From positions 58,651,501 to 58,715,500 of the forward strand of contig NC_133027.1 in assembly GCF_048771995.1 (NCBI RefSeq): 64,000 nucleotides of DNA. Reading direction: 5' to 3'. Under the pieces are notes generated by a model. The model worked only from the letters and a program-made list of their open reading frames with translations, did no database searches and was not told the DNA's origin. Below are positions 37,012-48,029 of the stretch, piece by piece. The translations under genes and the position numbers were made by a program. This DNA is from Taeniopygia guttata (taxonomy: Eukaryota; Chordata; Aves; Passeriformes; Estrildidae). The number at the start of each line of letters is the position of its first letter. Within the stretch, counting starts at the first letter, position 1.

Positions 37012-37378
37012 GAGTACTGTTATTTCTAGGGTTTTCCCCCGCTCCACGCAGCCCCCCGAATGAATCCGACTAGCTCAGAGATATGGGGCTGTGAGGGGAG
37101 GAAATAGCATGAGAGGGAAAAGTATTCAAAAGAGGCTCTTACCCAGGGTGTTGGTATAGCTCTCTTTATTCTGTGGTGTCCATGGAGAGCGGGGCAAAAG
37201 AGGAACAGCAGGAAGTTTCAGGGGTCTATATAGGTTTTGGACAGGGTGGGCTCTCCTGGCTCCCCGCCAACCCCATTGGGGCAGGGGATAGGATTCAGGG
37301 GTTATCTTGATCAGAGCCACAGAGGCCCTAGGAAAGGGGGGACAAAAGGGTATCCAGGAGCTCACCGTAACAGAGTAC
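37012..37378 (-). mobile_element. Solo LTR of an endogenous retrovirus with 6-base target duplications
   Basis: The LTR proper is 37018-37372 (355 bases). It begins TGTTA and ends TAACA, the usual TG...CA ends with a five-base inverted repeat. GAGTAC flanks it exactly on both sides (37012-37017 and 37373-37378), which is a 6-base target-site duplication as made by alpharetrovirus and ERVK-type integrases. It lies in reverse: on the - strand a TATATA box (37227-37232) is followed about 60 bases later by AATAAA (37165-37170), the expected U3-R order. No internal viral genes lie beside it, so the provirus has been reduced to one LTR by recombination. The perfect duplications and good CpG content suggest a fairly young insertion. 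The family name cannot be fixed without a repeat library. Confidence 0.88.
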
Positions 37379-40300
37379 CTTTTAGGTGGAATTGCCTTTT
37401 TGAGAGTTCAGTGACTTGTTTTGAGTAAACAGAAATGCTGTTTGGATTTTGAAAACAGAGACATTCAAATTTGTTATAAGAAAATTTTTATTAGTCTGTG
37501 GATACCTGCTAAGTTAATTTAACTGGGATTTCATATCCTGTTTTCCAGTTGTGTGACTAGGAAACTAATGCCGCTTTTTGTAAAGACTGACTGGAAATGT
37601 ATAATTTTGGCAGGAGACCCTAATGGTTTGCACATTTTGTAGACACCAGCCTGTAACAAACTTGGGTGAAGCTTCTTTCAGAGGGAGAAGAGGAGGCTTT
37701 CCAGTTATTTTAATTTCTGTAACTAGGATGAAGTAAGATATTATCCTTTCTCTGACAGTTAATGTGCTACAAGTCATTTGTTGGGCACAAGGAGAGGGTG
37801 AAGTTGCACAGACTAACTTTCTTGGATACTCTGTTGTGGTGCAAGCAAGAAAAATGGTAGATAAGCCTTTGATCATGTGATGGAGTCAGTTGCTGGCCAC
37901 ATCTGCCTTCAGGCTGGTCAGCAGGACAAGTGCAAACTGCAGACAGTAAATCTCTAAGATGGGTTATTGCATATCTATGTCCATGCTATTAGTCAACTAA
38001 GGAGAAAGAACCCAGGGAAGCCTTTCATGCCTCTTGCTCAAGACTTTCAGAAACTCCCTTGCCTCATGCTGATGTATCCTGTGTACTAACAAGGACTTGG
38101 AGTCCTAAGGAGGAAATTCAGCAAACCTGCACCCAGCACCTTCCCTAGTATCTTGGTCTCCTTTCTCTTAACAGCTTCTCTGAATGCCTTCAAGGCCCCT
38201 TAGTGCCAAGATCTTGGAATGTGGTGTCCTGGGATCAACTTCTAACCACAAGAAAGAGCTTCCCTGTCTCAGGCCGGTGCTGTCGTTGGTCCCTCGTTGA
38301 AACCAGATAATAGGAATAAAGTTCTACCTTTTTTACCAGCATAGGCAGCAGAGACAAGTGCAGCTGCCAGGAAGGAGGCCACAGATGGAGCAGTGATAGC
38401 TGAGACCAAGAGTTTAAGTTTTTCATTAGATTGGGAGTGCTGTAGGAAGGTGAAGGTTGCACCATGGTCTGTTCAGCCCCAAGTCTTGAAGGCAGCAACC
38501 TTGTTTAGCTGAGATATGAGCCTGTTTGCTTCTGTGCAACACCCACCTCTGTTTGGTGTCCTACCCATGACTCTCCTGCTGTTCCTGTTGTTCCCAAAGC
38601 TCTGAATGCAGGTATAAGAACCAGGATACCTGGGGACAGGACACTGTTGAAGGCTGAAAGTTTAAGGTACTGTGAGAGCAAGGGAAAGGAGGAGGAGGGG
38701 GTGACTTGTTCTCAACTGTCCTTCATGCAAGGTTGCTAACATAGCCCTGGTGCTAATACAGTGGTGATATTCTCAAACCTTTTCTGTCTCTCTCTTGCAC
38801 AGTACATGGGTAGTTTGAACACACAACTATCTGCATTAGCCTTGGCTTGGACCATACGCTTTGAGCTGTAGAGTGAATTGGTGGTGAAGTGAGACAACAG
38901 AAAGCAGCAATTTCTGGTCAGAAGGCAACCCAAAATTGGGAAGGGGCTTGCGTGATATTCATTGTGATTCAGACGAACCCTGACGGGAAATGTGCAGGTT
39001 TGGTGAACAAGCCAATAGCACTAAGAAAACACCTGGCTGCATGTCACCAGTTTTGACTCCCAAGGGAAACTGATTTGCAAAACATCATCATTCAGCTCAA
39101 TTCTTAGAGGCTATGCAGGTTTTGCTCAGTAAACATTGCCTTACTCAACAAAGGCTATTACTAGTGAAGAAAGAAAATGCCTGGTATACAGTTGCTGTGA
39201 AGTAAAAGCCTGCAGGCAGAATAGCTGACATTCACTTAAAACCCTATAATTCTGCTAGTGAAGAAAAGAAAATGCTCTCAACTGGCAGATGAAATGTACT
39301 CTTTTCCTTGTCTTCATGTAAGAGGTCAAACAGAAAAAAAAATCAGGAGGTCAGAAATAAATCAGGAACATTAAAAATAGTCCTTAAGACACTGCAGTTA
39401 ACAGTGCTTTTCTTCCTGTAGCCTGATCTTGCTGCAGGAAAAAAAAAAAAAAAAAAAAAAAAACAAACCAACAACAACAAAAAACCTGGAGAACCTGCCA
39501 AAGCATTAAAAGAAATACAATTGTGTTTTGAAAGGCAATAAAAGCAGACTGCATGGGTAAAGGCCTGTGCCATTCACCTTTCATCTCTCTGATGGTCACC
39601 CAAGGATCTCCTTTGTGATTATAAAGGGTGCCATTTTAAGACCATTTATGTTGTTTGGGAGAGTTATTTGAACTGTATCTATGCATTGCTGAGGTAACTT
39701 TAATTGGGTTTCTGTTTAGGTGATGCAATTAAACTGTTGACCTTCTGATAGCAAAATATCCAAATGAAATAGTCTTGTTTGGGTAGGGGTTGTTAAAATG
39801 TATAGTGGCTTATTGACATACTTGAGGTTTATTGACCTAACCTTCTGAAGGTACCTTTTGCAATGCAGAAAAACTCCTTTGTGCCTTGAATTCATTTCAC
39901 AGACTTTTCTCCCCTGATTTGTCAGGAGCAAGAGCTCAGAGCATCCTTTGCTCGATTTAGTGGAAATCCTCCTGGAATTGTGCATCTGCAAAGAAATTCT
40001 GTTCTTGAGTTGAACTGTGCCATAGGATTTCAGTTTTAGCTTGCAGAGGAACCTTTCAGCCATCCTTTCCAGGAAGAAACCCATGTCAGACACAGGGCAT
40101 TTGATTCTCAGTTTTATGTAAAGAGTTAACAATATCTGTGTTTTTTTCCACATATTAGACACGCATAATTAAAATAGCGTCTCATATCACCTTGCTGGTT
40201 TATGAACACAGAAGGATTGTGCATTTATATTAGATGCTCTGATCAGACATAGATTATTTCGTAATAGTTTTGTGTATGGAGTTAATTTCCAGGAAGGAGG

Positions 40301-41600
40301 GATAGAAGGCTGAGACCTGGAATTCAACATCAGTGTGAAGAGGATCTGTCACTTCATAGCTGTAACTGGCGTAGATTAAGACAAACTAAATTAATTCACC
40401 TTCTCTTCTTTGATATCTGAGGGCTACTTTCCGTTCTCTGAATTTTGACTAGCCTTCTTTTCATCACCACCCTGAAGCAAAGATGATGCTTTTGTCTCTG
40501 AAACACACTACACAATCCAGTCTGCTTTCAACATCTATGTACCTGCACTTCCTTCTCCATGGGTTGTATCTGTTAGTAATCTGATGGATAGACTTCTCCT
40601 TGAGCTCTTCTGTCTGCAAGAGCAGTTTGTCCTTTGTGGTTTAACTATTTTCCTTTTTCATATCCTTGGGTTTTACTTTTGGAAAAAAAAATTGTAGTGA
40701 CAGATGACAGTGGTTTTCCACACTTAGATTTGGATACAGTTTCACTTGACCTGACCAACCAGTTTGTTTCTTACCTTGTTCTCCCTGCCCCTACCCAAAA
40801 CAACTTTTCTTGATAATTCAGGTTGCTTTATGACTTCCAGAGGATGCTTATCCTTTTTCCTGTGGGGCAATGAAAGCTGGTCCTCCCTGGTTGCTGTGAG
40901 TTGCAGGACATAATTTCAAGTCCTATGCTGAAGAGCTCAATTGTGGGAGCTATTTTTTTTCCTCCTCCATCCCCAGGATTCAGAATAAGCCAAAAGGGAA
41001 ATTAATCTGATGGGTTTTAGAAACAAATTTGTAAATTTTGTTATAACATACTTTTGCCACAACAGCGTTTCAAATCCTGTTTTTATGAAATCCATGGAAA
41101 TTTCCAGTGGATCCAAGTCTGAGGTGGGTGTCTGTTACAGAGTCAGAAAACAAAATGTGGTATGAGTTAGAAACAGAGATCATATTAACTGTTTCCTTTC
41201 CAGTTTCCTCTCGATAGAAAGCTCTGTTGCCCCATATATTTCTTCTTCAGGCTGTTTTCCTGGAGAAAGTCTGGAAGAGCAATAGGTTAGCAGTTACTCT
41301 GCCCTGTAAGTTCATGTTTTGTCAAATAATTCCCTGTGAATGAGGTAAAAAAGGTGTGCTTTTACAGCTCGAGTTTCTTGCCAAACTACAAGGGCTCAAG
41401 GCATCTCTTCACAATGACATGTCCAAGGCCAAAAGCAGTCCCCATATGGACCATGAGATTAGAAGTTTTTTGACTTAATAACACGCCTAATTTTCCCTAA
41501 AAAGCTAAACAAGCACCAGGCTTGTTAGGATTATTAGTCTTTTATGTGGTCATTTCTTTGCTTAATCTATGAAAGTTATTAGAGGCTGGAAAACATATAA
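37379..41600. other. Gene-free sequence
   Basis: It contains an A-run of 25 with an A/C-rich tail at 39439-39485. A 148-codon frame on the - strand (39716-40162) is AT-rich, lacks recognisable motifs and looks like chance. Nothing else is recognised. Confidence 0.65.
39439..39485 (+). repeat. Poly-A run with (CAA)n tail
   Basis: Twenty-five A in a row, then CAAACCAACAACAAC and more A. It resembles the tail of a retroposed sequence, but nothing identifiable lies upstream of it. Confidence 0.9.
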
Positions 41601-41641
41601 TTTATACAATATGGTATTGGGACTCCAGGGAAAGGTACTAC

Positions 41642-42655
41642 TGTTCAAGAAGAAAGGGAAAGTGAGACATCTGGAAAAAATCAGATGAGGAAAACCAGAA
41701 TACAAGTTGGTGGAATGGCTGCAAAAGTTTTATTTCGCTAAAATTCCTAGGGTGAGCTTGCAGCATTATTCATTTTACATGCCAATTATCCTTGCCTTTG
41801 CATCTATTTATAGTTGCCCTCCTCTGGAGGCCCAGACTGAGAAACATAGTCTTGAACTCCTTCCACACTCTTGTTGCACAAACCCAGTTCATGCTATTTT
41901 GGGGGCAGACACCTGCAGCCAGAGCAGTGGAGGGGCAGTGGAGAGGAGCAGGCCCTCAGAAAGAAAGGAACTAAAACAATTTCTGTACAACATTTAAGCC
42001 TTTGGCCAGTGCCAAAATGGGATTAATCAATTTTCCAATAGCCCTGAAGAAATCACGTGCCTGGTGCCCGACCACAAACTCATCAGTGCAGGGGGAAGGC
42101 CAGGCGTTTATGTCCAGAGTCAAAAAAGCAGCTCTGGCCACAGGTACCACCATTCCGCCGAACTCCGGCTGCTCCACGGCAAGGGTATGAAGCAAATCCT
42201 GCCGACAACCCTGAACCCAGAGGTCTGGCCATCCATCCATTGCACGGTCAGGGGGCTCCTAGCTGCACTGCCAGCCCTGGGTGAGCCCCGTGGGTCTCCC
42301 ACAGCCCAGCTCTCTGCCCTCCCTGAGCAGGGGCTCGTGGCAGGCGCAGGGCGAGTCCGGAGGCTGTTTGGCACTGGAAGCAAACTAATGCAAAACATAG
42401 TCAAAGCGCTTTCATGTGAGCTCCTGAGGAGAAGCCGGGCAGCTGTAAAGGATATGCACAGCCTTGGGTTTGTTTATGAGGAGAGAGAAAGAGTTGCTGT
42501 GGGAAAGGGCTGCATCTCTTGTGGTGTACTGTATGTTGTTTATACAATAGTGCCAGGTGGCAAGCACAAACACACTCATGACAGAGCACCTCAGGAACTG
42601 CAGAACCTCTTTTTGATCTTCTTCAAAACCTAAAAAGGGAGAGTTGTTTAAATTT
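41642..42655 (-). mobile_element. Possible antisense LTR-like, GC-rich block (uncertain)
   Basis: Read on the - strand, this block has a good TATA box (TATAAATAG, + coordinates 41804-41812) followed about 75 bases later by AATAAA (41729-41734), as in U3-R of an LTR, and the next bases on that strand end in AACA at 41642. Upstream of the TATA box (42000-42400) the sequence is GC- and CpG-rich and open on both strands: 189 codons on + at 42064-42633, and 89 and 94 codons on -. None resembles a protein I know. A 10-base direct repeat, GTACTACTGT, lies at 41635-41644 and 42656-42665, but the right-hand copy is not next to a CA end, so it is not a clean target duplication. It could instead be a CpG-rich promoter or an unknown repeat. 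Confidence 0.3.
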
Positions 42656-42793
42656 GTACTACTGTCACTGTTGCTCAGCTGTTTGAACCTTTTCCCACCC
42701 ACTTATGTTTGCTTCTCTCTGCGCCAGTGAGTTTCTAGAGCACATTAGAAACACTGCAGGCAATGCCAAAGTTTGAGCAGCTGAGGTCACTTG

Positions 42794-43153
42794 TTCAGCC
42801 TGGAGGAGCGGAGTCTTGATAGATCTTATGGTGGTCTACATCTTCCTCATGAGGGAAAGTGGAGACGCAAGCACCAATCTCTCCTCTCTGGTGACCAGTG
42901 ACAGGACCTGAGGGAATGGCATGAAGCTGTTTGGGAGGGAGTTAGGTGGGTTATTACAAAAAGGTTCTTCCCCCAGAGGGTGGTCAGACACTGGGACAGG
43001 CTCCCTGGGGAGGTCGCCACAGTACCAAGTCTGCCGGAGTTCAAAAAGTCTCAGGTACATGGTGTGACTCTTCAGGCTGTCCTGTACAGGGCCAGGAGTT
43101 GGACTTCGCTGATCCTTGAGGGTCCCTTCCAACTCAGGACATTTTGGGATCAT
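42794..43153 (+). mobile_element. CR1 LINE 3'-end fragment
   Basis: It holds the usual CR1 3' UTR order: CAGCCTGGAGGAGCGGAG, then CCCCCAGAGGGTGGTCAGAC, ACTGGGACAGGCTCCCTGGG, and finally GGTCCCTTCCAACTCAGGAC with a decayed terminal TTTTGGGATCAT. The copy is 5'-truncated and non-coding. Confidence 0.9.
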
Positions 43154-46100
43154 ATGAAAACCATGCTTGTCTCTTGGGATGGATGTTTTATAACAGTGAA
43201 GATCTGGGCAGTGTGATCATAGTTGTATTTTGTAGCAACCTCTTTTACTGACATGTTCGTAAATACTATCCCAGACTCAAATAAAATTTTTCTATTATTG
43301 TTTCATAAGACTTTAGCAAGGTTGGTACATTGTGTGAGTCCAGGAGTGTAAGAATTCCTGGCTTTTCTATCCATACTTTGTGAATTTAATTTACATTTTC
43401 AGATTAGTTTTATTCCCTGTAGGTATGTCCTGGACTCCTCTTTAGTAATTATTTTTGATGACTCCACTAACGCCTACTTCTTAAGACAGAGATGATCTAT
43501 TTCAGACTCCTCCACTGAATTAATTTAGCCAACAATCCACTCATGACTCCGGCAGATGTTTTTACTTTCTTTCTTTCCTTCACGCCAGTAAAAACTTTAT
43601 AAATCTTTTCTCTACCATTCCAGAAATGTGAGAGCTTCCCTCCTGACACCTGAAACATCTCACTGACCTAGTTAGCATACAATAGAACACATTTGTAGAT
43701 AGTGCAGACACCTAAGTTTAAATAATCAACCCCCCAGTAGTTAGTCTTATGAAGGCTTGAGCCAGATTAGATTAGTATCCACAAAACTAGGTTTTTCTTA
43801 AGAATACTTACTCCTGGGGCTCATATATCCACAATTCAACAGCTGTCAACTTAATTATCTACTGTAGCAAGTCCAAATGCTTATGCTGGTTGCCCCTGTT
43901 CTTTATATAATAACATTGTGTCTCCCCTCCTAGTATGCACATCAGTAGCCATGAAATTAATGGACTATTTCCACTGATCTCAGGAAATGTTAACCAAAGG
44001 TCTGTAGAAAATGCATGAGATCCTGTTCCAAATCAAGTCTGAGACATGCTCTTGCCAATCTTTCCTTTGTCTCCATTTTGAGATGCTAAATCATTGGTCT
44101 GCTCTCCCATTGAAGAAGACCTGGGAGTTCAAAGAGGCTACTTCAGACTCTCTTTCCATGTGCCCTTTATGGCTTGTCCTCTTTGGAAGCATTCAACTAT
44201 ATTGATTATTTCCAGGGAAAGAGTGAGGTGAACTGATTGTTATAGTCTATCCCTCCCAAGACTAGGGGAAACAAAAGTTTTTGGAACTAAGTTTTGCTAA
44301 AAAGTCAAAGATTAATTGGTTATGGAGGCTAAATTATCCTTTCACTTTATAATTTATTAGAAAACTTAATGGCATTGTAACTAGAGGCTGTTAGAAGCCT
44401 TCGTGATGATGAATAATTATGACATGATGAGACATGTCTGAGGAGGAATTTTTGAAATCACTCTAATGAGAATAAAATAGAGATTAGTATTCCAGAGAAA
44501 ATACATAAACTCACAAAACTGCAAATTAAGATTAGCATACAATTTTGTGGTTCGTTTTGGTTTTATTTTTTGGGTTTTTAATTGTGAAGTTGTTGGAATT
44601 TTTCCAAAATAGTAGCGTAAGAGGGGGTATTTTGTATCTTATTATCTCTGTGCTAATTGCATCTTATTTACAGCCACTTTAAAAGAAAATTCCCATCAGG
44701 GCAATACGTTATTTCAGTTTTCTTCATAAAGGAGTGGTATGGGGATCTCTCCCTTGTCATTCTGTCTCAGTGCCATTCTTTTTCTTCTGATTCTCAATAA
44801 GCCTGCAAGTTATCTATGTATAATTTGCAGTATTTGACTCTGAAAATGTGTGTTGTACTCCCTGGACATCCTGGTATTTCACACCTACCTGGCTGTTTTC
44901 TGCTTTCAGTGCATTCTCTGCAACTGCAAATCCCAAATGATTGCATCAGTTAAAATTTAGTGTTAGTGGATCTATGGGATGGATTCACTCAGGTTCTATG
45001 CTGTGCTGAGGAACAGCCATTAGTGTAAAATTCACAGAAATTAGATAAAATTATGAACACTTTATCCAAAAAACTCATTACCTCACAAAAAAGTAATAAC
45101 TTGGTTAGGACAACTATAAAATTTGCACTTCCATCCAGCCACAACAGTAGAGTATAATCAAAATGAAATTTTGTTCTTCTTTCTCTCTTTTTACCCTATT
45201 TGAAAGAAAACATTTAGACTTGTGGCTTTCTGTAAGATTTACTGATAATTCATGTAAGACAATGTCTGGGATCTGACTTTCAGATGTAGTGAGTAGCTGT
45301 AACTCAGGTTTTCATTTGCAACAGGTATGGGAAATGCCTGCTCTTGCACAGGAGGCAGTGTAATTCAGGAGCTGCTTTGTAAAACCAGTGCTGTTGTCCT
45401 GGTAGTGATGGAAGTAGTAGTAATTCAGGGGACAGATGTAATGAGAGTGCCATTTGCTTATAAAATGCCAAACGATGGAAATAACCATTGCTCACTTGCA
45501 AATGGGGTGAGATAGCTGCGTGTGCTTATTAACCTTGAGCACCTATTTTATTAATAATATTGCTGTGAACATTGTGTTTAAACTATCAATCCTCTATTAA
45601 GCCTGAGAGCAGACAGCCAAAGCTGTGGGGTTCTTTCATACCTTGAAAAGCATGTTTTGCAGGACAATATACCCACTGGGGGACACCTGCTAATAACCTT
45701 CAAATTGTCCACTCTAGGTCACCTTACCATATATCATGACTGCCTTAACTCACATCCTCAACAATAGTCTGACTACTTTCACCTGTAGTGGGTTTTCCTA
45801 GGAGCAACCTGCTGAATTTGAGAAATTTGATCCCGTCTTGGTTTAATGGGAGTTTTATCTCTGACACCCATGAGGCAGGGTTGAGGTTTTGATGAGCTGT
45901 GAGAAACATCAATCTAGCTGTATTGTCCATCTTTCTGGAATAGTCACCTAGAGAGGGCATAGGAGCTCTTGATGCAGAGAGCAGGTATGCAATGGGGAAA
46001 GGTGCTGCTTCTTTGCAGCTGCTTTGCTGAGAACACTCCTGTAATGATTTCAGACTTAGAAACAATGTGCTTACCAACAGCAGAAATAAGTCCAAACCGT

Positions 46101-47889
46101 TAATAGCTGCTCAGATTTTAGGCTGAATGTTTGGGGATCTCCTAAGCCTCTACAAGTGTTTTCTGTGTCTGTCTGGCAAAAGAAGCAAATAGTGTTCTAC
46201 CATTAATACTGTTACTGTAATCCTGTATTATTTGTCCATGTTTTACACAGCATTGTTATCCTCCCAAAGGACTAGACTTTGGCCAGTGTTGCATTCTCAT
46301 CAGTGAGGGATGGCTTGTGCATCTGGGTTTTACATCAGCTCTTTCATTTGTGTGGAACTCATTCAGAAAAGTGACTGAACTGTTTTTCAAAAGTGGGATG
46401 CTGTAGTTTTATACCTATTGAGTGCCAAAAGACTTAGGTTTATGTGTCCTTGTTTCTGGTTGCAGGAAAAGACATCAATACAGAACACATATGAAATTCT
46501 GCCTGTATAATAAAGAATATTCTTTGACTACACTGTTTCCAGTGTAAACTACTGAACTTGCAAACGCAAGTTGTATGGGAGATAAGCCAAGGTGATGAAG
46601 TCCAAGTGAGATGAGGAAGCACAGAGACTGTAAACACATTATCTGCTATTAAAGGAAACATGTGTTGTAAAGATATAGGGTCTTGTCTTTTATTTTGGTA
46701 AGAATAAGTTGTTTTTTTTCTGATACAGGTGGCAAATTTACCAAGGAAAACATCCGCCAGAGAGCAGAGGTAGGCCAGAACACTTAACAAAAGCTTAATC
46801 TGTTTTGTTAAGCAGAAGACTGAATGCTGGTCTCCTGAAGTTACTGGCAAAACTAGGTTTTTCAATGGCCTAGGAGTTTATCCCAGGTGTTTTGCTACCA
46901 TAGTGACAGTCTTTTTCACACATGTAGAGAGCAGTTGGTTTAAATTAAGAGCTGCACTAATCAGGACGCAGGTTTTGGAACCAAATGACAGTTACAGTTA
47001 AATGCAAGTATTATGAAAAATATTTCGCAGTACATCACTGCAATGCTAGCAGATCACAGTAAATACAGCAGAAGCATATATGATACAGATAAGTTTTACC
47101 TTCAGAAATTTAAGTCATCTAAGCCCATAGAGCTCAGTGGGTACACTACAGAACCAAAATGGAAGTATGAACTCGCATACTTTTACCAGCTGGGTGTAGG
47201 GCAAATGCTGAATAAGTACACTCCTAGAACTGTCCTTTTGTTATAAAACTATACCAGGTATTATCCACAGCAGATATCGCTGTAGTTTCATTCATGAAGA
47301 GCCTGCATACAAAAGAAAACTGTTTTGACCTTACATTATGGGGGAATAGCCTGAATTCTTGTATCTTTGTGTTCTGATTCAACAAGTACTAGTGATCTGT
47401 GTTGATCTTTTTCTTACTGCTTTTTAGAACAAAGATATCCTGAACTAATTTATGCTCTTCATTTGAAACATTGATGGCTGGTATTGAGAGTAAAGCAAGG
47501 AAGCTGTGAAAATTTGGGGGCTCCTGATGTCTTTGACATATTTCTAGCAATGCCTTTCATGAAAATTTTTGTTCTTTGTGAATTTGAAAATAGAGGCATA
47601 AACCAGGTAAGTATAATGAAAACTTGGTATAAAATAGAAAAAATAATTTAAATATTATCATTTAGACTAATATATTTCAAGTTATTATATTAATTCAGAT
47701 TTATTGTCATGTCTATCTTTTATTAATTATATATAATACTGAGATCCTACACCATTACCATCAACTTGTAAAGTTGATGTAAAGTAAAGCCTGTGGAAAG
47801 TGAAATTTGCATTGATACTGTTCAATTCAGCACAAGCAAGCTACAGATTGTGGCAAAATTAATTTTTAAAACATCACCGACACATTTTA
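43154..47889. other. Gene-free sequence
   Basis: AT-rich, with a T-rich run at about 44549-44582. A 141-codon frame at 46440-46865 on the - strand has no recognisable motif. I see nothing else. Confidence 0.65.
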
Positions 47890-48029
47890 GAATCACAGAT
47901 TATTCTGAATTGGAAGGGACCCACAAGGATCATAGAGTCCAACTCCTAAGTGAATGGTCTATATGGGGATTGAACCAAAAACCTTGGTGTCACTAGCACC
48001 ATGCTCCCACCAACTGAGCTAATCATGTT
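47890..48029 (-). mobile_element. tRNA-Ile-derived SINE with CR1 tail (TguSINE1-like)
   Basis: On the - strand the head reads TTAGCTCAGTTGG (A box, + coordinates 48010-48021), then GGTGCTAGTGACACC, which follows the anticodon arm of tRNA-Ile, then GGTTCAATCCC (B box, 47966-47976). After the tRNA part come GGAGTTGGACTCTATGATCC, GGGTCCCTTCCAATTCAGAA and a terminal GTGATTCTA, which is a CR1-type tail. This is the layout of the songbird SINE TguSINE1, known to be tRNA-Ile-derived and mobilised by a CR1 LINE. The head lacks a clean acceptor stem and the copy carries several changes, so it is an old, non-functional insertion. As is usual for CR1-driven copies, I see no target duplication. Confidence 0.8.

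Noticed and set aside
39716..40162. 148-codon open frame on the - strand
   Set aside because: Low-complexity basic composition and no family resemblance; fits chance in a 64 kb window.
42064..42633. 189-codon open frame on the + strand as a protein gene
   Set aside because: No known domain, no sign of splicing or a nearby poly(A) signal on that strand, and the same block is open on the other strand. Kept only as a finding about the block.
46440..46865. 141-codon open frame on the - strand
   Set aside because: No recognisable motif and no support from splice sites or GC change.
47966..48021. Functional tRNA gene
   Set aside because: A and B boxes are present, but there is no proper acceptor stem, the anticodon arm has changed, and a CR1 tail follows, so it is a SINE.
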